A DNA stretch of 20,976 bases from Penium margaritaceum (lineage: Eukaryota; Streptophyta; Zygnematophyceae; Desmidiales; Peniaceae): NCBI GenBank assembly GCA_023375785.1, contig SZWC01003628.1, positions 168,884-189,859 on the forward strand, read 5' to 3'. How positions within the stretch are numbered: the stretch's first letter is position 1; each line of letters begins with the position of its first letter. The position numbers and the translations under genes are program-made. Below the pieces are notes generated by a model that made no database searches, had not been told where the DNA came from, and worked only from the letters and a program-made list of their open reading frames with translations. Positions 1 through 9,405 of the stretch are shown piece after piece.

Positions 1-190
1 CACACGAAGGAACACATCCAACTATACAATGCACATGTGTATAAATACGATACACTAACTAACCGGTCAGTAAAACACTACCCCATATACTTGCCCCATC
101 CATTTTCCCCTCCTCCTCCCCCCTCGCCTCCTCCCACTCGGAAAACCACAAGAAACTACCATGAGTGCACAAGAAGGCTAATACAGATGT

Positions 191-832
191 TCACGTATTT
201 ATCAAAGGACATCGATTAACTATACCTCTGTGGACCTGGAGCTCCATATAATTGTAAGCCACGTATATGTCACGTGTGAGGATTTGAGGAGATACTGGTT
301 CTGCAGCTGGGTTGGCATGCTCCATGGCTTCTTGGAGCCAATGAGAGACAAGGGATGAAAATGGGATGTCCTTCTCAACAGAGAAGTGCATGACGAAATC
401 GCAAAAGTAAACAAGATCCCAAATAGAGTGTGGCATGCAGTTAGAATGATGAAGATTCTCTTCAATCTTCGCAATGTACTGTTTAAGTGCTTTGGTGAGT
501 CTTCTGGTGTCCACCATACTCTTCTTCATGCGATGATGGGCTGCTTCAAGATGGCTCCACACAGAGCTGGTGTTGCCGGTCTTGATGGACACAATGTTTT
601 TCACGCTTTCCAGATTGCAAAGCTTGCACTGTGCAGACTGGGGATCTCCCTCAACAAAGTAGAAGTAATGCCACAGGTGTGCAGGGAAGCTTGGTGGAAG
701 ATTCACTTGTGGATCTCCTAGAATGGGTGCTACGTGAACATCACACTCTCTATGGAAGCGCATGACAAGAAGAGCACTCGCCATCACCATGCAAAAGAAA
801 ACCCTGTATAGGTAAGCATGCATGCAAGTCAA
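191..832 (-). CDS. BED zinc finger / hAT transposase-like protein, partial (internal exon)
   Basis: Open frame of 213 codons. Cys69 and Cys72 plus His94 and His99 form C-x2-C-x21-H-x4-H, preceded by aromatic residues (HLWHYFYF, 52-59) and with Trp92 just before the first His; this is the layout of a BED-type DNA-binding zinc finger. Residues about 112-195 (KALKQYIAKIEEN, then DIPFSSLVSHWLQEAM) resemble the segment after the BED finger in hAT transposases. The RNase H-like catalytic core and C-terminal dimerisation region are absent; they would lie left of position 1. The first codon is TTG; the first ATG is at 823-821. The first 20-30 residues are hydrophobic and may be intron. The frame runs on past a donor-like AG|GTATAG at 227-220, so the true exon probably ends at 226. 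Between 226 and about 749 the frame is unbroken, unlike the decayed DNA further right. Whether it is an active transposon, a remnant or a domesticated host gene cannot be told here. The BED call is confident; the hAT assignment is moderately so. Confidence 0.68.
   Translation of the reverse strand: MTCMHAYLYRVFFCMVMASALLVMRFHRECDVHVAPILGDPQVNLPPSFPAHLWHYFYFVEGDPQSAQCKLCNLESVKNIVSIKTGNTSSVWSHLEAAHHRMKKSMVDTRRLTKALKQYIAKIEENLHHSNCMPHSIWDLVYFCDFVMHFSVEKDIPFSSLVSHWLQEAMEHANPAAEPVSPQILTRDIYVAYNYMELQVHRGIVNRCPLINT
220..227 (-). other. Candidate 5' splice donor of the BED/hAT exon
   Basis: On the minus strand the coding sequence reads CACAGAG followed by GTATAG, a good match to AG|GTRNGN. The intron would start at base 225 and run left out of the window. 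The residues translated beyond this point (IVNRCPLINT, then stop) look unlike the domain before them, as expected for intron read-through. Confidence 0.4.
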
Positions 833-878
833 TGTCTATGCCATGATTGGGACAGATGCGTAGAGAAAATTGACTTAC
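750..878 (-). other. Candidate short intron upstream of the BED/hAT exon
   Basis: On the minus strand a consensus donor GTAAGT lies at 878-873. Two acceptors are possible. One is TATACAG ending at 804, giving an intron of 75 nt. The other is CCATAG ending at 750, preceded by a pyrimidine-rich stretch and giving 129 nt. They differ by 54 nt, so both keep the same downstream frame. The 129-nt version removes the hydrophobic, Met-rich lead of the open frame and looks more natural. The upstream exon would lie at about 879-995 in a Ser/Pro-rich frame with no clear start codon. This is inference from splice motifs only. Confidence 0.3.
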
Positions 879-995
879 GCAGGTGTAGGGACACAAATGA
901 ACCATGGACACGTGGACGATGAGGAGGCCTGGGGACGAGGTGTTAAAACTGGTACATGACAATGGTTGAAAATGACAAACGGGTATGTTTGAAAC

Positions 996-2042
996 AAGGG
1001 GAACTAGTGGATTTGCGTCATTAGATCAGTGAGTCTCTTCTACCATGTTGAAGCAGACTTGAAACCAAAAACAACATGTGGAAAGGGACTTCGTCTAAGC
1101 AAAAGATAAAAGGCGTCAAACTACAATGCCTTAAAGTTACAGATGCAACATGATGGATGGCATTGCGCTAAAGTCAAAGCGTAGGGGTCAGGGGTCAATT
1201 GCCAGTATGAGCCCCTATGGACGGCCTCGACTACCCGCAATTTTCACAAGCTTGGTAAGGGGCATGAAGAGAATAGGTTTTTCTACAGTTGGATGACATC
1301 GCCAACAATCACTCGTGGCAATGATGATCCCAATGAGTCTGGTACGGCCCGGTAGGCATAAGAGAAGAAGCAGAAAAAGCACATAGCCTAAATGTTATCC
1401 GGCAAGAAGAGGAGGGCGTCCTTCTTTTGGAGAAAACCACTGAACGAGTTTTCCATCAACATAGTGTTGTTTAACACAGCGAACAAAAGCATTTGTACAT
1501 CACCAATGGTCTTGCAAGGACCACGTGAAATGTTTTCTGGCACGGTTGGGGGCCATGTAAAGAGGCAACATTTTCAGAAATCGTAGTGACGGCTTGATGC
1601 ATTCTACCCTATATTCTCTCGTACACTGATCGATAGACGAGGCATCAGTTGAGGATCTTTCCCCTCTAGCCGAACCTCCTTGCAAAGCATCGTCAACCAG
1701 TAGGATGGTTCAAGCGACCTGTATTTCAAGCACTCAGAAATGCGAACAACCATTTCAAATCATCACAAACCACATGTCGTCATTCGTAACTTTTTTTCAC
1801 CATGTCTATTTGCAAATATAATCATCAAGCGTCGTGCGTTAACGCTCGTCTCCTTGTCTTACATGGGAGAACGTACAAACATTGAGTATACAAACCCACA
1901 TGCCTACAGCACGTACTAGTTTTGTACATATGGGACCACTTTATCCGTGGAAACAAACCACGTTTTGTCAGTCAAGGGCATTGATGGACTGGACTTGCAC
2001 CGCTCGATTTGGGACTTGGAAATATCATGACAGTTTTCTTGC
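996..2042. other. Unassigned intergenic sequence
   Basis: I see only short open frames of about 60 codons on either strand, none resembling a family or showing sustained coding character. No RNA gene or obvious terminal repeats were seen. It separates the BED/hAT exon from the purine tract. Confidence 0.5.
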
Positions 2043-2304
2043 ATGGAGGTGGTTAGAAGGGAGGGGAAGGGGATAGGAGCGAGAGAAAGATAGAAGTGGA
2101 TGGGAGAAGCAAAGGAATGGAAAGATGTATGGGAGGAAGGGATGGACTGACAGAGGAACGAGCATGGGAAGGGGGAGGAAGGACAAGAGGAGGGAGGGAA
2201 GGAGAAAAGCGAGCAGGGAGGGGAGAATGGAGCTGAAAGAGGAGAAGGAGAGGGACAGGGAGGGAGACGGAGGTAGAGGGAGGAGGGTGCCATGCAAAGA
2301 GACA

Positions 2305-2305
<1 letters not shown>

Positions 2306-2338
<33 letters not shown>
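2306..2338 (+). repeat. (AC)n microsatellite
   Basis: Uninterrupted AC dinucleotides, about 16 copies, directly abutting the GA repeat to the right. The only long alternating purine-pyrimidine stretch inside the purine tract. Confidence 0.97.
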
Positions 2339-2393
<55 letters not shown>

Positions 2394-2426
2394 AGAGAGA
2401 GATGGAGAGAGAGAAAGAGAGAGATG

Positions 2427-2469
<43 letters not shown>

Positions 2470-2490
2470 GGATAGGGAGAGAGAGAGTGA
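2339..2490 (+). repeat. (GA)n microsatellite, interrupted
   Basis: Perfect GA for about 45 bases (2339-2383), then GA arrays interrupted by GGGAGAGG, GATGGAGA and GAAAGAGA variants to about 2490. Together with the AC array it forms a compound microsatellite likely to vary in length between individuals. Confidence 0.95.
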
Positions 2491-3188
2491 CAGGGAGAGA
2501 GAGGGGGGAATAGTAAGAAAGGAGAGCAAGGGAGGAGGAAGGGAGGTCAGAGGTGAGGGATGGAGGCAGGGAAGAAAATCAGGACAGGCAAGAGGGGTGC
2601 ATGGACAAACAGGTGGAGGGGAAGCAGGAGGGAGGGAAGGAAGGAAGGACATGTAGAAGGGAGGAGGGAAGGAGGCATGGATGGACGGATGGGTGATGGA
2701 TGGGCGGGACGTAAAGAGAGAGCAATGTAGAGGTAGGTGAATAAATAGAAGGGAGGGAAAGACAAGACGGCAGGCGAAGGGGTTGATGAGGGAAGGAGAA
2801 GAAGTGGAAATGGGGGAGGGCAAGGATGGGAGAAAAGAGGGGGGCATGGGAGCAGACAGGGTAGTGATTGGAGCGGAGTGCAGGTGAGACAAGAGTAGAA
2901 GAGGGACAAAGAATGGAGGCAAGGGGCAAAGAGAAGGAGGGATCAGTTCAAGGAGGGGAGGCAAGGGAAGGGGTAGGGATGAGGAAGTGAGAGGGGGGAG
3001 GGAACATGCAAGGGATAAAATGAGGAGGACAGAAGAGAGGGACAAAGTGAAGGGGGGAGAAGTAGTTGAAGTGTGCCACGGCAAGGAGTTGGTGAGGGAT
3101 GTGCAACATGAGTCAAAGAGACGTCCAAGGTGCATCCGTTGGGGTTGGGGAGAGGCACGTCAAGGCATGCACATTAGAGGGATGAGAA

Positions 3189-3518
3189 TTGGCACAAACA
3201 TGTCCAAAGCATCTCCAATTTGCTCGCTGTAAAAAGGGTTATAGAAAATGTCATAGAAATCTCGTCGGGAAGGGAATAGAAAACGTGGCACCAGTTAAGG
3301 AAACCATGAATATAGATGGAGAATGTGCATTACGTACGGATGGATGCGGAAGCAAATTGAAAGCAAGAAAAAGACAGAATCGGAAGGCAAGTGGCTGGCT
3401 CGAAGCCGTGTTAAGAGTGAACGGAGCTTGCAGATGGGGAAATGAAGTTCACCAAGGCCGGATGCTGGCTTCTATCAAGTCTGTCCAGCCGCAGTTTGAC
3501 ATGGCCATGATTACATGA
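3189..3518 (+). other. Open frame of 109 codons, unrecognised
   Basis: The frame opens with TTG; the first ATG is at 3306 (AACC before ATG, A at -3), which leaves 70 codons ending at TGA 3516-3518. The product would be basic in the middle (KLKARKRQNRK) with scattered Cys. I recognise no family, and there is no clear splice context. It lies just beyond the purine tract, where stop codons are still rare, so chance opening is likely. Confidence 0.12.
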
Positions 3519-6500
3519 CATGATGGAAATCCTGGAGAGAAATCCTATCATTGTATGTTTTGTCTTACATGTTTGGCCAAGAATTGACACTGCAATCTAT
3601 GACATCCTCACAAGGGCAAACTCTGTGGATGCCCTAAGACTGTTGAAGAAACTTCTTCTTGACCAATAGATTTACTACTTTAACAGCAAATGTATATGTC
3701 TGAGATGTAGAATGTGTTTAGAGGTTCAAAGTTAATCGACAACCCCATCTTCACATGAATGGAAAAGGAAAGCTGGTTCATCTTCCAACACACAACCAGG
3801 TATCACTTTTCAAAGACGGATTTTTACCAAGATATGTTTAGCACTTGAAACAAAACAAGAAGTCTTCTACGTGGGAAATATAGCAGCAATTTCATCCTAA
3901 TGTTACAAAGCAATCTTAGTAATCATGATAGTCTACTGTGAAAACCAACAGTCCTCTTTGTTGAGAAGCCACATAAAGTCTCAACTCATTTTGCACACAC
4001 ATTAAACACACTGTTTGTGTGATGTGGCACTGGTGATCTACACCTGCTTGAAAACCACAACAACAATGTACATCGAGACCTTATCTTGATCCCATGGATC
4101 ATCATTTTCATTTCCATCCAATGTTTCGTAAAATTGTTGTGCAAGTATGAGCTTTTTTTATTGCAAAAAGAAGCTGTGACTATGTAAAACCAGCGCCTGA
4201 TGGTACTAGACACATTTGTGACAGTGACAATCTCCAAACAAGTGTTGGTTACATAACAAAACACAAGTTTCAGCTGTACCTAGGCCACAACTACTCTCTA
4301 TATGCAATTCTTTGTAAAACCGTTATTGTACGTTTCCACTACCATTCACAAAAGTGAATTGATCGTTGGTCCCCTCATTGTGAAGCTAGTGCCAGTTACA
4401 CCCTTGTAAGGAGAGGCAATGGAACCATTACTACAAGTAAAAATGCATGACCTGAGTTTCCAATTGCATGTTGATGGAGCTTTGAAATAAACCCGTGATA
4501 GAACAACCAATTACACTACACACATGTTGTTTGCATATCTTAAAAAACATGTTTTTGACAAGTCAAAAGATGCAATGATTTAAAAAATGACACACTAAAT
4601 TGAACGTACTTGTTCTACTTCTGAGAAATTACTTCAAAACTACAAGTATCAGTTAAACTATTGACATATGTGGCGATCCACCCCATCATGGATTAATGCA
4701 CTAATGTCGAGTGAACCAAGTGAACCATTGGCGCCACTACCAAACTCACCATTGTCACAAGCACCAGTTGCATGATTGACATGACTTGCGGGTTGTAATT
4801 TTGCCATGGGTGCCTAATGCACCACTCTTTAGAGTGACAAAAACACTATGATGATGAATTCCGATGCAACTGGTCACATCAATGTCAATGGTACAACACA
4901 TGTCACGAGTGTCCATTGCACAGATAGCATAGTTTTCAATTTGTATCATGAGGGTATAGTTAGCTTGCATTCATTGCAGCCTGAAAGCAAAATAGGAAAT
5001 GATGGTCACCTGAGATGTAACATTCTTTCATCAAAGCATGTATTCCATGCTTTGTGTGGTTCTACATGCAAGTTTAGCAATTGTGCTATTTGGAGCACCA
5101 AAGATATGTCATTCACGAGAAGATAAACATATGGACGAGGTAGGGGGTAGTCATACTGTCAAATTCCCTGTAGATAAATTGCAAGTGTGTTTTTTCGCAT
5201 CTATTGTGGTATAGTTTATGCCCAAATGGCATGGAAAAGTGTGAGCTATCCCAGTTTTGCCAATAGCAACAACAGTGTAATGCCATGTTTGTGCACACAA
5301 GAGCAGAAAGAATACACTTAGGAGAATGCAAAAATCCATTCAACAAATTGATCACGTTCATTGAATTCAGTTTCATCAAACATGGACAAATGATATCAAT
5401 AAACAAAAAATTCCATGTCCAAAGCTAGTTCTTGCTAAAACTTTTGTCAGCTTCCCACATAAATTCTTGACATGGAGACGTCGCATGGACAAGGAAACAT
5501 CCATTGTGAAAGCAAACCCATTTAAGTCGTTTGTACTAAGACGTGTACCATGTTTTGGACACAACTTTCCCATCTTGAGGTGACACAAGATGTGTCAGAT
5601 AAGTGAACATTGTAGACTTCATGATACAAGACAAATTTGACCATAACTCGAACACTAGCCAAAACCCATAGTGGTGGATGTGGTATTGTCAACAAACATA
5701 CATGACTCGTAATCATATGCCACGTTCACTGTTTATAATGTATGCAATATGAATGTGGATGTGCACAATCTGCTTTGAGCCTTGCTCATGCATTGAAGAA
5801 CGGTGATAATGCAAAAGATAGAATCAAGTTAATGGTGATCACGCGTGTTGTGATGGCTTCTTTTAATTGGAAAATTCAGTTGAACTCTGAACAAACAATC
5901 CGGTCAAGATTTTGACAACTTAGTCCAACGTGGTATTTCAACGTTTTGTGTTAAACCATGCCATATAAGCACTAGGTTTCATGATGCACGTATTACATGA
6001 ATGCCTTTGCTACGTGTCATAGTGTATAGTGGCTGTGGGTACAAAAGTACCAGGGAGTGCGTCAACATGCCTTCCAGCATGACACTCATTTATGTGAGAA
6101 AGGGCAATGCTCATTTTCATTGTAAAAAAAATCACGGTGCTCTGTAGATCTCATAGTTTATAGTAACCACTCAAGACATTATTGGGATCACATCAAAGTC
6201 CAAGCATCACGGTTGACGCTTACGATTGTGAAGATGATGGCTTGATCAATGGTTTGATGCTCTCAGAATTCTGGCACCTACATCTTTGTGGTCCAAATGA
6301 CCGCATAAATATTCACAATAAATGTTGGGACCAATGGAAATGACACATTTGTGGTGCTCAAGTTTTGATGGATACAAAAATAGTTTTGTTATTTGATGTA
6401 CCAGGGTGCTTTTTGGGATTTGGAGTAAAGTTCAATACATCTCAAGACTTAAGACACTAGTAATAGTAGAACTAGGATATACAATTTCCATCCAACAGGG

Positions 6501-8889
6501 CATGTGGATGGGCTCCGTACATGGGAAGAAATGATGTGGCACCGGTTTGATCGCATTGATCTACCTCCATGTGCCTCCATCTACTCTCGCTTGACCAAAA
6601 TATGGTTGAACTGCTCTTCGTTTACCCCTAAGGTCATGGTAACCAATTGAGCTCCATTAGATTTTAGAGTGGTTTCATTTCTTTGCATGACCAAATCCAT
6701 GTACTATTGCCTCTTGGAGTTCACCGACGTGGCATCCACTAAACATGAAGTCTGAACAGCTCAGCCCAATTATTTGGTTTTAGCCTTGAGATTGTTACAT
6801 AGACCTGTTGAGAAGCCTTGTGATCTAAGTATGGTCACCTGGAACGTATGACAAGTTGAGGAGATGGTGTGAGGGTTGAACATTCTCATGTACCATTGTT
6901 TCTGCCTCGCCAAATAACAGGTTTGTTAGCACCACAGTGGTGGCTGTGAACATAGCACATGTACTGGAATGTTTCGGGAATATGAGCATGAAGATCTTGT
7001 GCAGCTTGAGAGACACTTTTCGAGGTGATTTTCTGTAGCTCATGATTACAAATGATCTTGTATACGAGAGGGTGTGCGTTTTTCTCATGTAAATGAAGAG
7101 CGTATAACAATGTTCTACAAGATACAATCCAAAGGATTATCATTACATTGACATAATCAAAGTCTTTGGTTCACGTCAATACAAGCCAACACTGGAGTTT
7201 TGCAACAAACTTTCCATTGGATAGGGTAATGGAATATGATGTGCAAGCATCCCATCAAAAGAAGCATGCGTTTGACACCAAAAGGGTGTTTGTCCAACTA
7301 ACAGACTCATGGTTATAGATATAACTACACCTGATTGGTGGATTCAATACGTGTAAATGTTTTCTTGTGGGGGGTATGTATGAACATTAAGGTGTGTGCA
7401 TTGAACGTAACCTAAGAGAGTTAACATGCTTTGTTAAGGATGCAAGTAGCAGCGTATGGTATCTTTTTTGGGGAGGATCAAGAAGATGATAGTTTGTACA
7501 AATACCATATACTCAGAATATTGCCTTGGTGTGTCTATTGGCAAGATTATGAGGTAATTGCACTTTCATAATGAGCAATGCTGACCTTTTCAAAGAGGAG
7601 TGCAACCCTTGAAAACACACACAAACGTACTCAACAACCATACTATAGGAATCTCGTGCCACCAAAGTTTTGTACCTATGACCGAGATTGTATTGGAGTC
7701 ACGTGGGCTTTGTAGTGTTGGATTGGTTTGTCCAACCAACCCAGTGCTGTTGAAGTAGGTCTACTTGATCTATACATGGTCATGAACACATGGTGGCAAA
7801 CAAGGATGATGGATTTCCAAGATTATGGATTGCACATACTAACAGTATTGTGGATAGAACCGTCTTAGTAACCGTTGCGGAGAGATCGTGTTAAAAAAAA
7901 TGGATAACTGTCGTGAAGACCTTGATGATTTTGTGTGGGTGCCAACTACATTGGTTAGAAGGACGCTCATTGCAAAGGGGGGACGAAGCGTCATGATAGC
8001 ATTCAGTTGAACATATAACACATAACAGATTGGATGTTTCATTTTGCAATCTCTTCCAAACCGGTCAAAAGGCATTACCAATATACATTCCAAATGTCAA
8101 CGAATGTGTGAGCGATATAGGTATATAATGGATTTCAGTGACCGAACACCAACGCATGTGTAAAACATATAAAATCCTTGGGTCTCTTATACGAGCAAGA
8201 GCCGATAGGCCGGTGTTCAAATGGATGTTTCACTCGAAGGACCACATGTAATAGGAATGACACAACAATGTATTGGATTATGGGTGAATGTGATGCAATG
8301 TAATTGTGGAGGAGGCGACCATTCATGCTCTTTGCTTAAACTTCATCTTTCTCCGGGCCTAAGTTATAAGTCTTTGGTTAATCACAAAATGGCATACTAT
8401 TGTTGCATGTACATTCTCATAACCAATTTTCTATTTAATGCAAGAGAAAACATTGAAGCTAGGAGGTAGAAACCGCTGTTTGAATGGGGTGTGTTTGGTT
8501 GTAGCCTCTCTTATGGCATTTCATGTGTTTTTAGGTTAGAAGCATTGAAGAGAAAAGAACTCATTCTATGCGTTCTGCAAGTGGGTGAGAGACAAACTAT
8601 CTAGTTTTTATAATGCAGGTGACACTACCCACTCACCTTGCCATGCTCGACTGGTAGCATACGCGAATGATAGAGAATGGAAAACTTGGAAGTATAACAT
8701 ACCCTGATTGTGACCCTTAGTGCATGATGGGCTGTAGAAGGATGTACACATCACGATAGTAGTGAATCCACTCTTGGTGCACATTGGTATATGCTTGACT
8801 ATTGTGTTTCATTGAGAGCTTGGTTGTAATGGATTACTGGGGTGAAAATGATGGAAATTGAAGGGCATTGGCAGTGGAAGTCTCATGAT
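3519..8889. other. CpG-poor gene desert
   Basis: No gene recognised over about 5.4 kb. Open frames are short, scattered over both strands and lack motif content. A hand count at 4801-5400 gave about 6 CpG in 600 bases, while CATG, TGTG and CACA words are common, as expected if methylated CpG has decayed to TpG/CpA. The likeliest content is ancient, heavily mutated repeat DNA, but no element boundaries could be seen. Confidence 0.6.
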
Positions 8890-9069
8890 GATAAAGTATG
8901 AGACAATACACTATGGGATGATCATAGTGTATAATTTATTATCAATTGTTGTACGTAGAATTGGGCTACATGGTCAGAGGGAGAGGACGGGTTGAGGGAG
9001 AGGAGACAAGAGAAGTGTACGAGGGTATTGTGCGTTAATTCGTACAAGTTGATGGTAGAGGAGGAACTC
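8890..9069 (+). repeat. Diverged direct duplication, copy A
   Basis: Aligns in the same orientation to 9186-9361. Shared anchors in order are GATAA, GGATGAT, GTGTAT, GAATT.GG.CTAC, GAGGGAGAG, GGGTTGA, GAAGTGTA and GAGGG. In the best 58-base block (from GAGGGAGAG at about 8977) about 78% of positions match by eye. The offset falls from 296 to 291 bases, showing small indels. Similarity fades outside these limits. Confidence 0.6.
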
Positions 9070-9185
9070 CTCGTGAGGACTAGTTTATGGTTGAGTTTCT
9101 TACTTTATCTTTAAACTGCATGGATTTGGTAAAAGCCAGTGAGTGGTGAAGGAGAAGGAGTTGCAAAGCATAAAAGCATTTCAAG

Positions 9186-9361
9186 GATAATGTAAGAGGT
9201 CGTGCATGTTTGGATGATACTCGTGTATGGTAGATTGTCCATCATTAGGTGAATTAGGTCTACGTTGTGTGAGGGAGAGTATGGGTTGAAGAGGGGAGAA
9301 GGGAAGTGTATGAGGGGGTTGTATGGGGATGTGTACATTGTGATGATGATGGAGACATTCC
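9186..9361 (+). repeat. Diverged direct duplication, copy B
   Basis: Partner of copy A. The two are separated by about 115 bases that are not similar to what follows copy B, so this is either a duplicated segment or two insertions of one small repeat, rather than a clean 294-bp tandem unit. Several differences are C/T or G/A transitions. No coding capacity recognised. Confidence 0.6.
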
Positions 9362-9364
9362 TGA

Positions 9365-9405
9365 TGTATCCTAAGGTACATGTCAATCTTTTGTACCCTA
9401 AAGTA
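9365..9405 (+). repeat. Short 14-nt direct repeat pair
   Basis: TGTATCCTAAGGTA at 9365-9378 and TGTACCCTAAAGTA at 9392-9405 match at 12 of 14 bases, with starts 27 bases apart. They lie just beyond copy B. Too short to assign a role. Confidence 0.5.

Larger units (their letters stand above)
2043..3060 (+). repeat. About 1 kb polypurine (G/A-rich) tract
   Basis: The plus strand is almost all G and A for about 1 kb. Hand counts in two sample 60-base lines (2221-2280 and 2941-3000) gave about 90% and 85% purine. It is built from degenerate GGGA, GGAA, GGAGG and GAAGG words, with microsatellites in its centre. The bias fades over about 3060-3140. The minus strand is correspondingly C/T-rich and stays open for hundreds of codons as Ser/Leu/Pro runs; that open frame is a by-product, not a gene. 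Mirror-symmetric polypurine DNA of this kind can form intramolecular triplexes, and several closely spaced G-runs could form quadruplexes; neither structure has been shown here. Confidence 0.9.

Noticed and set aside
386..721. 111-codon plus-strand frame
   Set aside because: It is the antisense of the BED/hAT exon, whose minus-strand reading has the real motif.
816..825. GCATGCATGC palindrome, similar to plant RY seed-gene elements
   Set aside because: A 10-base match in CATG-rich DNA is expected by chance, and it falls inside the putative intron or exon rather than in a promoter.
1700..1725. B-box-like GGTTCAAGCGACC
   Set aside because: No A box at the proper distance upstream and no acceptor stem.
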